Below, piece by piece: positions 41,600-50,526 of a DNA stretch of 64,000 nt. How positions within the stretch are numbered: position 1 is the first letter of the stretch; every line of letters begins with the position of its first letter. The notes under the pieces were generated by a model. That model saw only the letters and a list, made by a program, of their open reading frames with translations. It was not told the origin of the DNA and did not search any database. This DNA is from an uncultured Roseibium sp. (GTDB lineage Bacteria > Pseudomonadota > Alphaproteobacteria > Rhizobiales > Stappiaceae), in assembly GCF_963669205.1 (NCBI RefSeq), contig NZ_OY769915.1, positions 5,846,501-5,910,500 of the forward strand. The letters are read 5' to 3'. Both the position numbers and the translations under genes were made by a program.

Positions 41600-42430
41600 T
41601 TAACGGGCGGCTTGGTCGCTGCCCGCACCGTCGATCGTCAGCTTGGTCGCCTCGACGAGCAAGCGCCCGTTCTTGGTGTCGATGGCAATGCGATATGGGA
41701 TAAGAACATTGTCCCGGCCCATCGGAGCGATCCAGACTTCCATGTTCGCCTTTGCCATGTATTTCACCGACGCCTTGGAAGGACGGTGTCCGGCGACCGG
41801 CACCCACCGCGCCTTGCAGACGACTACCATACCGTCATAGCCGCGGCCGGAGACCTCCTTGGTGCCTTCGTAGCTCAGCTTGATGTCGAACCGGGTCCAT
41901 CCGTCAAAAATGGGAAGTTTCCGGGAACAGGCTTTCGGTCCGAAACTGTCTTTCGACCGCTTGACCGGCATCAGCGCGGCGCTGAGCGGATCGATCGCAT
42001 TCCGCTTGTGGCGGTTGGTGATCTTGATCCGTTCCTTGTTCGGCTTGAACTGGGGTGCGACCTCCATGGAGCGGATATTGCGCGAGCCCTGGTTCAGGTT
42101 GACGTAGAAATCGAGATTGGCCGCTTGCGAAGCCATCCGGTACTTGGACGGCACCACCTTCGAACCGACCAGCCAGCCGGACGCTTCCGCGCCGCCTTTC
42201 CCCGTCGAGAACAGCGTTCCGATACCGGCGGGCGCAACCGTGACCTTGGCCGAATAGGCATTGCCCTGCATCACGAGGGAAAGCGTTCCGCGCCCGATCT
42301 TGAAACCGGCAAGCGAGATTGCGTAGACACCGCCGACGCTGTTCTTTTTCGCCTGGGCAGGCGAAACCAGCAGCGCGCCGGCCAGCAATGGAAGGACGAC
42401 GAGGCGTCCGAGTGACGACAGACCAAACAC
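41600..42430 (-). CDS. DUF3108 exported protein
   Basis: 276 residues. Signal peptide (MFGLSSLGRLVVLPLLAGALLVSPAQA) then a domain beginning GGVYAISLAGFKIGRGTLSLVMQGNAYSAKVTVAPAGIG that matches DUF3108 proteins, beta-rich envelope proteins of unknown role. Two cysteines (in GPKACSRKLPIFDGWTRFDIKLSY and GMVVVCKARW) may form a disulphide. The start is a GTG at 42430 with GGAGG nine bases upstream. It is the neighbour of accA on the same strand, 172 bases away, probably independent, and divergent from rpmB. Conserved in rhizobia to my recollection, without functional work I can name. Confidence 0.82.
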   Translation of the reverse strand: MFGLSSLGRLVVLPLLAGALLVSPAQAKKNSVGGVYAISLAGFKIGRGTLSLVMQGNAYSAKVTVAPAGIGTLFSTGKGGAEASGWLVGSKVVPSKYRMASQAANLDFYVNLNQGSRNIRSMEVAPQFKPNKERIKITNRHKRNAIDPLSAALMPVKRSKDSFGPKACSRKLPIFDGWTRFDIKLSYEGTKEVSGRGYDGMVVVCKARWVPVAGHRPSKASVKYMAKANMEVWIAPMGRDNVLIPYRIAIDTKNGRLLVEATKLTIDGAGSDQAAR

Positions 42431-42773
42431 TTCAACAAACCTCCACGCTGCCCAACCGGCAACGATCCGTGCCCCGTGCCAATATGTTCCGTACAGTCAA
42501 CACTAGCATGAAAATCGTCTTGGGAACCGCATCAATCATTCTAAATTATGGTAACTCAGTGGTTAACGCCGCGCACCTGTGCGAATAAAACCACAGAATC
42601 GGCTCCTCGGGCAGGACATGTCTTGACGTTCAAGCGCACTGCCATTATAGCGGGGCAACTTTTTCCGAGAAATGCCGGAGACGATGTCGCCGGACCTAAG
42701 GTCCGCGCCGGTTCCGGTTTGGACTTGCTGGGTTCCATGTAACGGCCCAGCCGCGAAAACAAAAGGTGATATC
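42431..42773. promoter_or_regulatory. Divergent region between DUF3108 gene and rpmB
   Basis: 343 bases with no gene. It contains the promoters of both divergent genes and the rpmB leader, which ends in AAAAGGTGATATC before the start. I could not identify a specific ribosomal protein leader structure. Confidence 0.45.
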
Positions 42774-43070
42774 ATGGCACGCCGTTGCGAACTCTCCGGC
42801 AAAGATGTGATGACGGGCAACAACGTCTCGCACGCAAACAACAAGTCCCGCCGCCGGTTCCTTCCGAACCTGTGCAACGTCTCTCTTCTGAGCGACACGC
42901 TCGGCGAAACCTTCAAGCTGCGCGTCAGCGCCCATGCCCTGCGCTCGGTCGAGCATCGCGGCGGCCTGGATGCCTACCTTCTGAAAGCCGCCGACAGCCA
43001 GCTGTCCGATGCGGCCCGCAAGATCAAGGTCAGCATCAAGCGCAAGCAGGCCGAAGCGGCAGCTGCCTGA
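42774..43070 (+). CDS. rpmB: 50S ribosomal protein L28
   Basis: 98 residues. L28 of the large ribosomal subunit, recognisable by MARRCELSGKDVMTGNNVSHANNKSRRRFLPNL and TFKLRVSAHALRSVEHRGGLDAYLLKA. Length matches the longer alphaproteobacterial type (about 95-100), with a lysine-rich C-terminus. It has no zinc-type CxxC pair at the N-terminus, so it is a zinc-independent form. The start is set by AAGGTGAT and the conserved MARR. The queuosine-precursor transporter gene follows after 24 bases on the same strand and is likely cotranscribed. Confidence 0.97.
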   Translation: MARRCELSGKDVMTGNNVSHANNKSRRRFLPNLCNVSLLSDTLGETFKLRVSAHALRSVEHRGGLDAYLLKAADSQLSDAARKIKVSIKRKQAEAAAA

Positions 43071-43094
43071 TCCAACCCTTTCGGGGCAAATGAA

Positions 43095-43781
43095 ATGACG
43101 GATACCCGGAGCTTCTCTGCGGGACATCACGCCATCGCGATCCTCGCGATGGCGCTTGTCGTTGCGGCCTCCAATTACCTGGTTCAGTTTCCGGTCGAAC
43201 ATGTCGTCGGTGGCGTCAATCTGGCCGACACGCTGACCTGGGGCGCATTCACCTATCCGATCGCCTTCCTGGTCACCGACCTGACCAACCGCCGCTTCGG
43301 TCCGTCTGCGGCGCGCAAGGTCGTCATAACGGGTTTTCTGCTGGCGATCGTCGTCCCCATGATCTTCTGGGTCTTCAACGAAGCCTTCACCACGCCGCGT
43401 ATCCTGATCGCATCGGGCACCGCCTTCCTGGTCGCCCAGCTGCTGGACGTCACCATTTTCGACAAGCTGCGCCGGATGACCTGGTGGAAGGCACCCATGG
43501 CGTCCTCGCTGATAGGTTCGGTGATCGATACGCTGTTGTTCTTCGGCATCGCCTTTTCGGCAAGCTTCGCCTTCGTGGACGCGCTTTTCGGCATGGAAGA
43601 CGGCTCGCTGGCCTTCCCGGTGCCCTTCCTTGGTATTGGCGGCGAAACGGAATCCCTGCTGTGGGTCTCGCTCGCAGCCGGCGATCTCGTGGTCAAGATC
43701 CTGGTCGCCCTCGCCCTGCTCGCGCCCTACCGCATCATTTTGAATATTGTCCGGCCCGTCCCGGAAGGTTCGGCCGCCTGA
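43095..43781 (+). CDS. Queuosine precursor transporter (YhhQ/QPTR family)
   Basis: 228 residues with six hydrophobic segments. The YhhQ (VUT/ECF-substrate-specific-like) features are FPVEHVVGGVNLADTLTWGAFTYPIAFLVTDLTNRRFGPSAARKVV in the first half and KAPMASSLIGSVIDTLLFFGIAF in the second. The family imports queuosine precursors preQ0 or preQ1 across the inner membrane for tRNA modification. It follows rpmB by 24 bases, in line with a translation-related unit. Length is typical of YhhQ proteins (about 220). No preQ1 riboswitch is evident upstream. It ends convergent with the esterase-like gene. Confidence 0.88.
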   Translation: MTDTRSFSAGHHAIAILAMALVVAASNYLVQFPVEHVVGGVNLADTLTWGAFTYPIAFLVTDLTNRRFGPSAARKVVITGFLLAIVVPMIFWVFNEAFTTPRILIASGTAFLVAQLLDVTIFDKLRRMTWWKAPMASSLIGSVIDTLLFFGIAFSASFAFVDALFGMEDGSLAFPVPFLGIGGETESLLWVSLAAGDLVVKILVALALLAPYRIILNIVRPVPEGSAA

Positions 43782-43815
43782 GGCAGGTCCGGTTGACCCT
43801 TCAAATAGACTTTAC

Positions 43816-44844
43816 CTATTCCTCCAACCGGAAGCGCAGGAACACCGTCCGCTGCAGCATGGAGCGGTTGTCGTCCGACAACAGCGTCAGGATCGTGTCG
43901 CCATCCGTGTTCTGATGCACGGCCAGGGCTTCCATGTTGTCGATCTGGTGTTCGAACCCGGCTTCCAGGATCACCTCACCCGTCAGGTGCGCGCCCGGCT
44001 TGATCGAACCGCCTTCGAACCTGCGCAGTCTCAGACCGATCAGGTCGCGCAGGTTGAACCTGCGTTCCATCAGCAAAAGGTCGCCATCGGGAAGGAAGGC
44101 GGCGTCGGTTGCATCGAACCGGTCCCGGCGATCGATTGAAAAGCGATCGACACCGCCTGGCCCGATGATGAACCCGGAAAAATCATGCGCGTCGCTTTTG
44201 CTGGATTCGGAGACGGCGATCAGCTTACCGGCAAGCGGGCTTCCGTCCGGGCCTGCGGCCAGGGACTCAAGACCGGCATTGCGCGGCAGGGACTTGATAT
44301 CACCCGGAAGACCGAGCTGCCCGATCATGCGCTCCCTGCCGGTCGCAAGCGGCCAGGGATAGTGGTAGATCGCGTTCTGATACTCGGCGGTCACATAAAG
44401 ACCGGACGAGGCAAGCGCCAGGGCTTCGGTATCATGTCCCCGGCGGGCGCGCAGCGTTTTCCCATTCTTCCCCAGAAGGGGTGCGAAACGGACATCCTTG
44501 ATATCGAACGGCGTGCCGTCCTTTTCCTGTTCAACCGTCGCCCTTACCCAGTGCCCATTGTCTGTCACCGCGAGAAAAGCGTTGCCGCCCTCAAGAGAAA
44601 CGAGCCCGGACAGGCCGCCGACCTTCCTGTCGGACGCAAGCAGTTCGAGCCCGCCCAGAAATGTGAGTTTGCCGAAAACCGGATCGTCATGGCCGATGTG
44701 AAAGGTGTCGATTGTCCGGGTGCGCGCCTTGACGGGCAGCCCTTCGCTCAGGACGTCCTGCGCTCGCGCGGCGGGCGCGTCGGGGAAGGAAACGGTCAGG
44801 ACCAGAAACAAAGCGCCTGCGAAACTGGAACCGAACCGCTTCAA
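43816..44844 (-). CDS. Esterase-like activity of phytase family protein
   Basis: 342 residues. Signal peptide (MKRFGSSFAGALFLVLTVSFPDAPAARA), then a beta-propeller-like exported domain: FLGGLELLASDRKVGGLSGLVSLEGGNAFLAVTDNGHWVRATV, RRGHDTEALALASSGLYVTAEYQNAIYHYP, NAGLESLAAGPDG, DRFDATDAAFLPDGDLLLMERRF and QIDNMEALAV. The repeated GLExLA/DTEALA blades with acidic residues are the mark of the phytase-like esterase family (phosphoric ester hydrolase-like). Activity has rarely been tested, so it is named at family level. It is on the same strand as cobT, 26 bases downstream of the cobT stop, and may share its transcript. Confidence 0.85.
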   Translation of the reverse strand: MKRFGSSFAGALFLVLTVSFPDAPAARAQDVLSEGLPVKARTRTIDTFHIGHDDPVFGKLTFLGGLELLASDRKVGGLSGLVSLEGGNAFLAVTDNGHWVRATVEQEKDGTPFDIKDVRFAPLLGKNGKTLRARRGHDTEALALASSGLYVTAEYQNAIYHYPWPLATGRERMIGQLGLPGDIKSLPRNAGLESLAAGPDGSPLAGKLIAVSESSKSDAHDFSGFIIGPGGVDRFSIDRRDRFDATDAAFLPDGDLLLMERRFNLRDLIGLRLRRFEGGSIKPGAHLTGEVILEAGFEHQIDNMEALAVHQNTDGDTILTLLSDDNRSMLQRTVFLRFRLEE

Positions 44845-44870
44845 ATGCTTCTGCCCTCCCGATCCGGTCC

Positions 44871-46775
44871 CTAGCGGCGTCCGCCGCGCCGTCTGCCGCT
44901 GCCCTGCTGGGCCTGCTGGACTTCGTCGTCAAAAAGATCCGCCAACTGATCGGTCATCGCACCGGCCAGTTCTTCCGCATCCACGATGGTCACGGCCCGG
45001 CGATAGTAACGCGTCACGTCATGGCCGATCCCGATCGCGATCAATTCGACGGGCGAGCGCGTTTCGATTTCCTCGATCACGTATCTGAGGTGGCGCTCGA
45101 GGTAGTTCCCCGGATTGACCGACAATGTGGTGTCGTCAACGGGTGCACCGTCCGAAATCATCATCAGGATCCGGCGCTGCTCGGGCCGCCCGAGCAAACG
45201 CTCATGCGCCCAAAGAAGCGCTTCGCCGTCGATATTCTCCTTGAGAAGTCCCTCGCGCATCATCAGCCCGAGATTGCGGCGGGCGCGCCGCCAGGGTGCA
45301 TCTGCAGACTTGTAGATGATGTGGCGCAGATCGTTCAGCCGGCCCGGTGTCGGCGGCTTGCCGGCCCCGATCCAGCTTTCGCGCGACTGGCCGCCCTTCC
45401 ACGCCTTCGTGGTGAAACCGAGGATCTCGACCTTCACCCCGCACCGCTCCAGCGTGCGCGCAAGAATGTCCGCGCAGGTTGCGGCGACCGTGATCGGGCG
45501 TCCGCGCATCGAACCGGAATTGTCGAGAAGCAGGGTCACGACCGTGTCGCGGAAATTGGTGTCCCGTTCCTGCTTGAAGGCAAGTGGCGACATCGGATCG
45601 GTGACGGCCCGCGTCAGCCTCGCGGTATCCAGCAGGCCTTCTTCGAGGTCGAAATCCCAGGCCCGGTTCTGCTGGGCCATGAGCTTGCGCTGCAGACGGT
45701 TGGCAAGACGCGCAACGGCGCCCTGCAGATGCGTCAGCTGCTTGTCGAGAAACCCCCGCAGACGATCGAGCTCAGCCGTATCGCACAGTTCTTCGGCGGT
45801 GACGGTCTCGTCAAACTGGTTCGTAAAGACGCGGTAGTCCGTTTCGGGCCGATTGGAAAAGGGCGTGTCCTGCCGGTCGCTTTCACCCGGTTCTTCGGAG
45901 TCCTGCGCCATGTCTTCTTCGGCGAAGTCCTCCATGTCCATGTCCGCGGCTTCGGTATCGCCCGCGTCCTGCTCCTCGCCGGACAGTTCCATTTCCTGCG
46001 GGGAGGCTTCCTGCTCACCGCTGTCGTTCTCATCCTCGCCGGTCTCGGCCTCGTCGTTGTTGCCCTGGTCCTCGTTCTCTTCCGGATCGGTGTCCTGGTC
46101 CTGATCGCCGAGATCATCGCCCATGTCCAGCGACTTGAGCACATCACGGAAACGGGACGCGAAGGCGTTCTGGTCCTCCACCTCCGACTGGAGCAGATCG
46201 AGCTCGGACCCGGCTTTTTCCTCGACCCAGCCGCGCCACATATCGACGAGGTTCTTGGCACTTTCCGGCGGCTGCTCACCGGTCAGGCGTTCTCGCACGA
46301 TCAGCGAAAGGGCATCTTGAAGCGGCGCTTCGTCGCGGCTTGCGATATCCGGTGCGCCCGACCTTCTGAACCGGTCGTCCAGCATGACGGCCAGGTTTTC
46401 GGAAACGCCCTGCATCCGCCGTGCGCCGACGGCTTCGCAGCGCGCCTGCTCCACGGCCTCGAAGATGGCCCGTGCCTCTGACCCCTGCGGCAGGTTTTTC
46501 GAGTGCACCGCCTTGTCGTGGCAGGCAATGCGCAGCGCCATGGAATCCGACAACCCGCGCGTGACCGCGATATCGTGGGCATTGACCTTGCGTGACGGCT
46601 CGGGCAGGCGCGCCGTCATGCCGCTCAGGCCCGGCCGGTCTCCGGAAAACAGCACTTCCAGTTCCGCCTCACCCGCAATCGCGCGCATCGTGCCGCTGAC
46701 CGACTGCTTGAACGGTTCGGTCGACGGTGCAGGCTTGTTGCCTGGAAGGGTGTTGTGACCCGGACGCGGTGCCAT
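44871..46775 (-). CDS. cobT: Aerobic cobaltochelatase subunit CobT
   Basis: 634 residues. CobT works with CobS and CobN to insert Co2+ into hydrogenobyrinic acid a,c-diamide in aerobic B12 synthesis. The N-terminal domain (VNAHDIAVTRGLSDSMALRIACHDK) is followed by a long acidic linker (about residues 220-320, many Glu/Asp/Gln), then a VWA/MIDAS domain with LLLDNSGSMRGRPITVAA and a C-terminal ISDGAPVDDTTLSVNPGNYLERHLRYVI. It is eight bases downstream of cobS in one operon. B12 is needed by the ecm product of this window. The C-terminus is Gln/Arg/Gly-rich. Size and order are standard for rhizobia. Confidence 0.96.
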   Translation of the reverse strand: MAPRPGHNTLPGNKPAPSTEPFKQSVSGTMRAIAGEAELEVLFSGDRPGLSGMTARLPEPSRKVNAHDIAVTRGLSDSMALRIACHDKAVHSKNLPQGSEARAIFEAVEQARCEAVGARRMQGVSENLAVMLDDRFRRSGAPDIASRDEAPLQDALSLIVRERLTGEQPPESAKNLVDMWRGWVEEKAGSELDLLQSEVEDQNAFASRFRDVLKSLDMGDDLGDQDQDTDPEENEDQGNNDEAETGEDENDSGEQEASPQEMELSGEEQDAGDTEAADMDMEDFAEEDMAQDSEEPGESDRQDTPFSNRPETDYRVFTNQFDETVTAEELCDTAELDRLRGFLDKQLTHLQGAVARLANRLQRKLMAQQNRAWDFDLEEGLLDTARLTRAVTDPMSPLAFKQERDTNFRDTVVTLLLDNSGSMRGRPITVAATCADILARTLERCGVKVEILGFTTKAWKGGQSRESWIGAGKPPTPGRLNDLRHIIYKSADAPWRRARRNLGLMMREGLLKENIDGEALLWAHERLLGRPEQRRILMMISDGAPVDDTTLSVNPGNYLERHLRYVIEEIETRSPVELIAIGIGHDVTRYYRRAVTIVDAEELAGAMTDQLADLFDDEVQQAQQGSGRRRGGRR

Positions 46776-46782
46776 CGGAGCC

Positions 46783-47769
46783 TCAGCTCATCACGACATT
46801 GACGGAAGATTCCGGCAGGTCTTCGCCAAAGCAGCGCTGATAGAATTCAGCCACGAGCGACTGTTCCATGTCATCGCACTTGTTGAGGAAGGTCAGGCGG
46901 AAAGCGAAGCCGACATCGCCAAAGATTTCCGCGTTCTCGGCCCATGTGATCACCGTACGCGGGCTCATGACGGTCGAAAGATCGCCATTGATGAACGCGT
47001 TCCGGGTCATGTCGGCCAGGCGCACCATCTTTGAGACCGTGTTGCGGCCTTCCTCGGTCTGGAAGTTCTTGGCCTTGGACAGGACGATATCGACCTCGTT
47101 GTCGTGCGGCAGATAGTTCAGCGTCGTCACGATCGACCAGCGGTCCATCTGGGCCTGGTTGATCTGTTGCGTACCGTGATAGAGCCCTGAAGTATCGCCG
47201 AGACCCACCGTGTTCGCCGTTGCAAACAGCCGGAAGGCGGCATGGGGCCGGATGACCCGGCTCTGGTCGAGCAAAGTCAGACGGCCCGAAGACTCCAGAA
47301 TACGCTGGATAACGAACATCACGTCCGGCCGGCCGGCATCATATTCGTCGAAGACCAGTGCGACATTGTGCTGATAGGCCCAGGGCAGGATGCCGTCCTT
47401 GAATTCGGTAACCTGCTGCCCTTCCTTGATGACGATGGCATCCTTGCCGACAAGGTCGATACGCGAGATGTGGCTGTCCAGGTTGACGCGGATACACGGC
47501 CAGTTCAGGCGCGCGGCGACCTGTTCGATATGCGTCGACTTGCCGGTACCGTGATAGCCGGTGACCATGACACGGCGGTTGTGTGCGAAGCCGGCAAGGA
47601 TCGCAAGGGTTGTCGCCCGGTCGAACAGGTAGTCGTCGTCGCGCTCCGGCACGTGTTCTGACGGCGTGGAGAATGCAGGCACCTTGAGGCTGGATTTGAA
47701 TCCGAACACCTCTTCAACAGAAACCTCGGTGTCCGGCGTTGCCGTGGCCGCAGTCGTCGTCTCAGTCAT
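46783..47769 (-). CDS. cobS: Aerobic cobaltochelatase subunit CobS
   Basis: 328 residues, an AAA+ ATPase. Walker A is GYHGTGKST, Walker B LVFDEYDAG, with sensor region RLFATANTVGLGDTSGLYHGTQQINQAQMDRW, all typical of CobS. It forms a ring complex with CobT and powers cobalt insertion by CobN. The start at 47769 (MTETTTAA) has GGAGG a few bases upstream; a longer reading is not needed. A J-domain gene lies upstream in the same direction (47835), an arrangement I recall from many rhizobia. The cobN gene is not in this window. Confidence 0.96.
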   Translation of the reverse strand: MTETTTAATATPDTEVSVEEVFGFKSSLKVPAFSTPSEHVPERDDDYLFDRATTLAILAGFAHNRRVMVTGYHGTGKSTHIEQVAARLNWPCIRVNLDSHISRIDLVGKDAIVIKEGQQVTEFKDGILPWAYQHNVALVFDEYDAGRPDVMFVIQRILESSGRLTLLDQSRVIRPHAAFRLFATANTVGLGDTSGLYHGTQQINQAQMDRWSIVTTLNYLPHDNEVDIVLSKAKNFQTEEGRNTVSKMVRLADMTRNAFINGDLSTVMSPRTVITWAENAEIFGDVGFAFRLTFLNKCDDMEQSLVAEFYQRCFGEDLPESSVNVVMS

Positions 47770-47834
47770 CAGTCCTCCGAAGTCCCGTGTACCGGGAAGG
47801 ATCAATTGGAAGGAGCCGGCAGGGAGCTACCGGC

Positions 47835-48425
47835 TCAAAGGAAACCAGCCTTTTTCAGGACGTTGTAGGCTTGAATGATCTCCCTCAGTCGGTCTTCGGA
47901 AGATCGGTCACCGCCATTTGCGTCCGGATGATTCAGTTTTACAAGCTCCTTATAGCGCGCTTTTATTTCCGCGCCACGGGCTGTGTAAGGCAGATTGAGC
48001 ACATCCAGGGACCGTTTTTCAAGCGTTAGTAGCTTTCTCTGGCGAGGTTGTCGCACCTGTTCGGCCCGCTGGCGGGCGCGGCCGCGCATCTGTGCCCGCG
48101 GATCATGGCCGTCGGGCCCGTCTGCCGCCTGCTTGTTCACGCCCATTTTCCAGGTCGGCCGATGGCCGGTCAGGCTGTCTTTCTGGTAGGAGCGGACGTC
48201 ATCGTCACCCATCCCGACGAAATAATTGTAGGACTTGTTGTACTCTCTGACGTGATCGACGCAAAAGTTGAAATACTGCCCCTCCCGGTCGCGCCCTTTC
48301 GGCGCCCGGTGCTGGCCGGGGCGCTTGCAGCCCGGATGGTCGCACACCGGGTGCGTATCCTCAGCGGCGCGCTCCTTGTCCGGCTTCACCCGGATACTGT
48401 CGAAAAGTTTTGAGTCAAGTTTCAT
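47835..48425 (-). CDS. J-domain (DnaJ-type) protein
   Basis: 196 residues. The J domain is at the C-terminus, not the N-terminus: LDVLNLPYTARGAEIKARYKELVKLNHPDANGGDRSSEDRLREIIQAYNVLKKAGF (about 140-195), with the HPD motif that stimulates DnaK. The N-terminal part contains CDHPGCKRPGQHRAPKGRDREGQYFNFCVDHVREYNKSYNYF, a cysteine/histidine pattern (CxxxxC ... CxxH) that could bind zinc. This layout is a known rhizobial DnaJ-like protein next to cobS; partner and client are unknown. It begins the same-direction row leading to cobS-cobT. The ATG has no strong ribosome binding site. Confidence 0.88.
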   Translation of the reverse strand: MKLDSKLFDSIRVKPDKERAAEDTHPVCDHPGCKRPGQHRAPKGRDREGQYFNFCVDHVREYNKSYNYFVGMGDDDVRSYQKDSLTGHRPTWKMGVNKQAADGPDGHDPRAQMRGRARQRAEQVRQPRQRKLLTLEKRSLDVLNLPYTARGAEIKARYKELVKLNHPDANGGDRSSEDRLREIIQAYNVLKKAGFL

Positions 48426-48525
48426 GCGGTCGAATATCGAACTCTATCTGTTGGCGGGCAACCCGTCGGCTGTTGCATTTCCCCGGTGTCCAAAGCTAAT
48501 TTCCGGCACCTTGAACTGGCCGAAG

Positions 48526-48795
48526 CTAGGGTCAGGACTCATTAATTTGGATGAATTGGTAGGGATGAATTTGTTCGGATACGAGGCGCAAAGCTGCAGG
48601 AAACCGTCCGGTTTCCAAAGATTTGCAACGACGTTGCCGGGCAAATTCACCCTATCCCTTAGGGACGCAAAAACGGCTTCGGTCTGCTTCGTCAAACCGC
48701 TCAACCGGGCAGGAAGCCCGCTTGTCGCGCTTTTCCTAGCAGTTCATCGCCGTTTGCTGCGCCAATTCAACCAAATTTATGGGTCCTGACCCTAG
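48526..48795. mobile_element. MITE-like element B with long terminal inverted repeats
   Basis: 270 bp bounded by inverted repeats beginning CTAGGGTCAGGAC; the first 34 bases of each end match with about four mismatches (48526-48559 and 48762-48795). CTAG stands at both ends, as in element A, and both share the first eight bases CTAGGGTC although the rest of the termini differ. No transposase is encoded. It lies in the 450-bp gap between the J-domain gene and bolA. A non-autonomous IS5/IS427-like origin is inferred. Confidence 0.75.
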
Positions 48796-48872
48796 ACAGC
48801 CCGCAACTGTATCAGGCCTCGCGGAACCCGCATAGACTTGACATTTCAAACTCTGACCACACGTTGAGCGAT

Positions 48873-49127
48873 ATGAGCATCAAAGACACGATCACCGCCA
48901 AGCTGACCCGCGCCTTTGCACCGGAATCCTTGAATGTAATCGACGAATCCGAGCAACATCGGGGCCATGGCGGCTGGCGTGAGGGCGGAGAAACCCATTT
49001 CCGGGTTCAAATTGCCGCGAAGTCCTTCGAAGGCATGAACCGTGTTGCCCAGCACAGGGCCATCAACGCGGCCTTGGCCGAAGAATTCGAAAACGGCGTT
49101 CACGCGCTTGCCATCGAGATCCGCTGA
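48873..49127 (+). CDS. BolA-family protein
   Basis: 84 residues. The BolA/YrbA fold is visible in KLTRAFAPESLNVIDESEQHRGHGGWREGGETHFRVQIAAKSFEGMNRVAQHRAINAALAEEFENGVHALAIEI. The invariant FxG-like segment (SFEGMNRVAQHR) and the His residues that share a 2Fe-2S cluster with monothiol glutaredoxins are present. BolA proteins act in iron-sulphur delivery and cell-envelope stress. The ATG at 48873 is preferred to a TTG nine bases earlier. It is divergent from the J-domain gene across element B and convergent with the CorC-like gene. Confidence 0.93.
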   Translation: MSIKDTITAKLTRAFAPESLNVIDESEQHRGHGGWREGGETHFRVQIAAKSFEGMNRVAQHRAINAALAEEFENGVHALAIEIR

Positions 49128-49200
49128 GACGCGCCGCGGCACGTGGCGGTATCTTTTCCAGGTGGCAAGCCCGGCAGCCTGACAAGATGAAAGCCGGCAG

Positions 49201-50526
49201 TTACTGAGCCGGCGCGGTCACCTGACGCTGCGGTTCAGCCGCTGTCATGCCCCTCGAAGCACCAAGCGGCATTATGCGCAACCGTGTGATCCGGTTTTTC
49301 TCCCGCCTCAGAACGGTGAATCGGAAGCCGTGGAAGGTGAAGATCTGGCGCTCTTCCGGGATCATTCTGGCTTCGTGGATGACCAGCCCGGCAATGGTTG
49401 TCGCCTCGTCATCCGGCAGGCTCCAGTCGGCGGCGCGGTTCAGGTCGCGGATCGGCACCGATCCGTCGACAATGACCGAACCGTCGGCCTGCGGGCGGAG
49501 TCCTTCGAGGTCAAGATCATGTTCGTCCGCGATCTCGCCGACAATCTCTTCCAGGATGTCTTCCAGGGTGACCAGCCCCATCACCTCGCCATATTCGTCG
49601 ACGACAAGCGCAATATGCGACTTGTGCCGCAGGAAGGCATTGAGCTGGTCCTGCAGACTTGTGGTGTCGGGGACGAACCAGGCCGGTGCCGCGATCTCGA
49701 GAATATCGATCTTGGTCGTGTCTCCATCGGCCGCGTGCAGGGCACGCAACAGATCCTTCGCATGCAGGACACCGACGAAATTGTCGCTTTCGCCGCGCCA
49801 GAGCGGCAGGCGCGTGTAGGGTGCGGCCAGCGCCGCATCCACCAGCTTCACAGGGTCCTCGTCCGCGTTCAGCGCCAGCATGTTGGTCCGGTGCACCATG
49901 ACGTCGGAAACCTCGAGATCCGCAAGATCGAGCAGACCACCCAGGCGATCGCGCTCGCCCTTTTCCAGTCCCCCCTCGATATGCTGCAGGTCGACAGCCC
50001 CGCGCAGTTCGTCATGGGCCGACAGAATGAAGGCATCCGCGCCGACCTGCACACCAAGAAGCCGCAGGATATGACGGACGATCCACTCCACACCGGCCAC
50101 CACCGGACCGAACACGGCGACCACCACCCGCACGATCGGCGACACCATCAGCGCGAAACGTTCCGGATTCGAGATCGCCCATGTTTTCGGCAGGACTTCC
50201 GCGAAAATGAGAACAAGCGCCGTCATGACCAGCGTCGCGATCGCAACACCGGCCTCCCCGAACAAGGTCAGGAACACGCTGGTCGCGAGGGCGGACGCGA
50301 GAATGTTGACCAGATTGTTTCCCAGAAGTAGCGCCCCGATGAGGCGTTCGCGGGATGCGATCAGCCGGCTGGCGACGCGTGCGCGCCAGTCGCCGGTTTT
50401 TTCCAGCTGATGGACACGCGCCCGCGAGGCCGCAGTGAGCGCGGTCTCGGATCCGGAAAAAAATCCGGACAGGAACAGGAGCACGAATACGGCAGCGATT
50501 GCGAGCCAGAGAGCTGTTTCCGTCAT
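49201..50526 (-). CDS. HlyC/CorC (CNNM/DUF21) family transporter-like protein
   Basis: 441 residues. N-terminal DUF21/CNNM membrane domain (about 1-190; SGFFSGSETALTAASRARVHQL, GALLLGNNLVNILASALAT, FAEVLPKTWAISNPERF), two CBS domains (about 205-330; DVMVHRTNMLALNADEDP, HIALVVDEYGEVMGLVTLEDILEEIVGEI) and a C-terminal CorC/HlyC domain (DGSVIVDGSVPIRDLNRAADWSLPD). Such proteins are linked to Mg2+/Co2+ efflux or tolerance; older hemolysin names are historical. Its ATG overlaps the aroB stop by four bases (ATGA), so it is cotranscribed with aroK-aroB, a typical rhizobial arrangement. All domains are complete. Confidence 0.92.
   Translation of the reverse strand: MTETALWLAIAAVFVLLFLSGFFSGSETALTAASRARVHQLEKTGDWRARVASRLIASRERLIGALLLGNNLVNILASALATSVFLTLFGEAGVAIATLVMTALVLIFAEVLPKTWAISNPERFALMVSPIVRVVVAVFGPVVAGVEWIVRHILRLLGVQVGADAFILSAHDELRGAVDLQHIEGGLEKGERDRLGGLLDLADLEVSDVMVHRTNMLALNADEDPVKLVDAALAAPYTRLPLWRGESDNFVGVLHAKDLLRALHAADGDTTKIDILEIAAPAWFVPDTTSLQDQLNAFLRHKSHIALVVDEYGEVMGLVTLEDILEEIVGEIADEHDLDLEGLRPQADGSVIVDGSVPIRDLNRAADWSLPDDEATTIAGLVIHEARMIPEERQIFTFHGFRFTVLRREKNRITRLRIMPLGASRGMTAAEPQRQVTAPAQ

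Noticed and set aside
42431..43094. preQ1 riboswitch before the queuosine-precursor transporter
   Set aside because: The transporter follows rpmB by 24 bases with no room or motif for a preQ1 aptamer, and the rpmB leader shows none that I can recognise.
46783..48425. Cobalamin riboswitch before cobS or the J-domain gene
   Set aside because: No B12-box-like sequence was recognised in 47770-47834 or upstream of 48425.
48444..48704. 86-codon frame overlapping MITE-like element B
   Set aside because: It crosses the element boundary and has no start signal or known domain.
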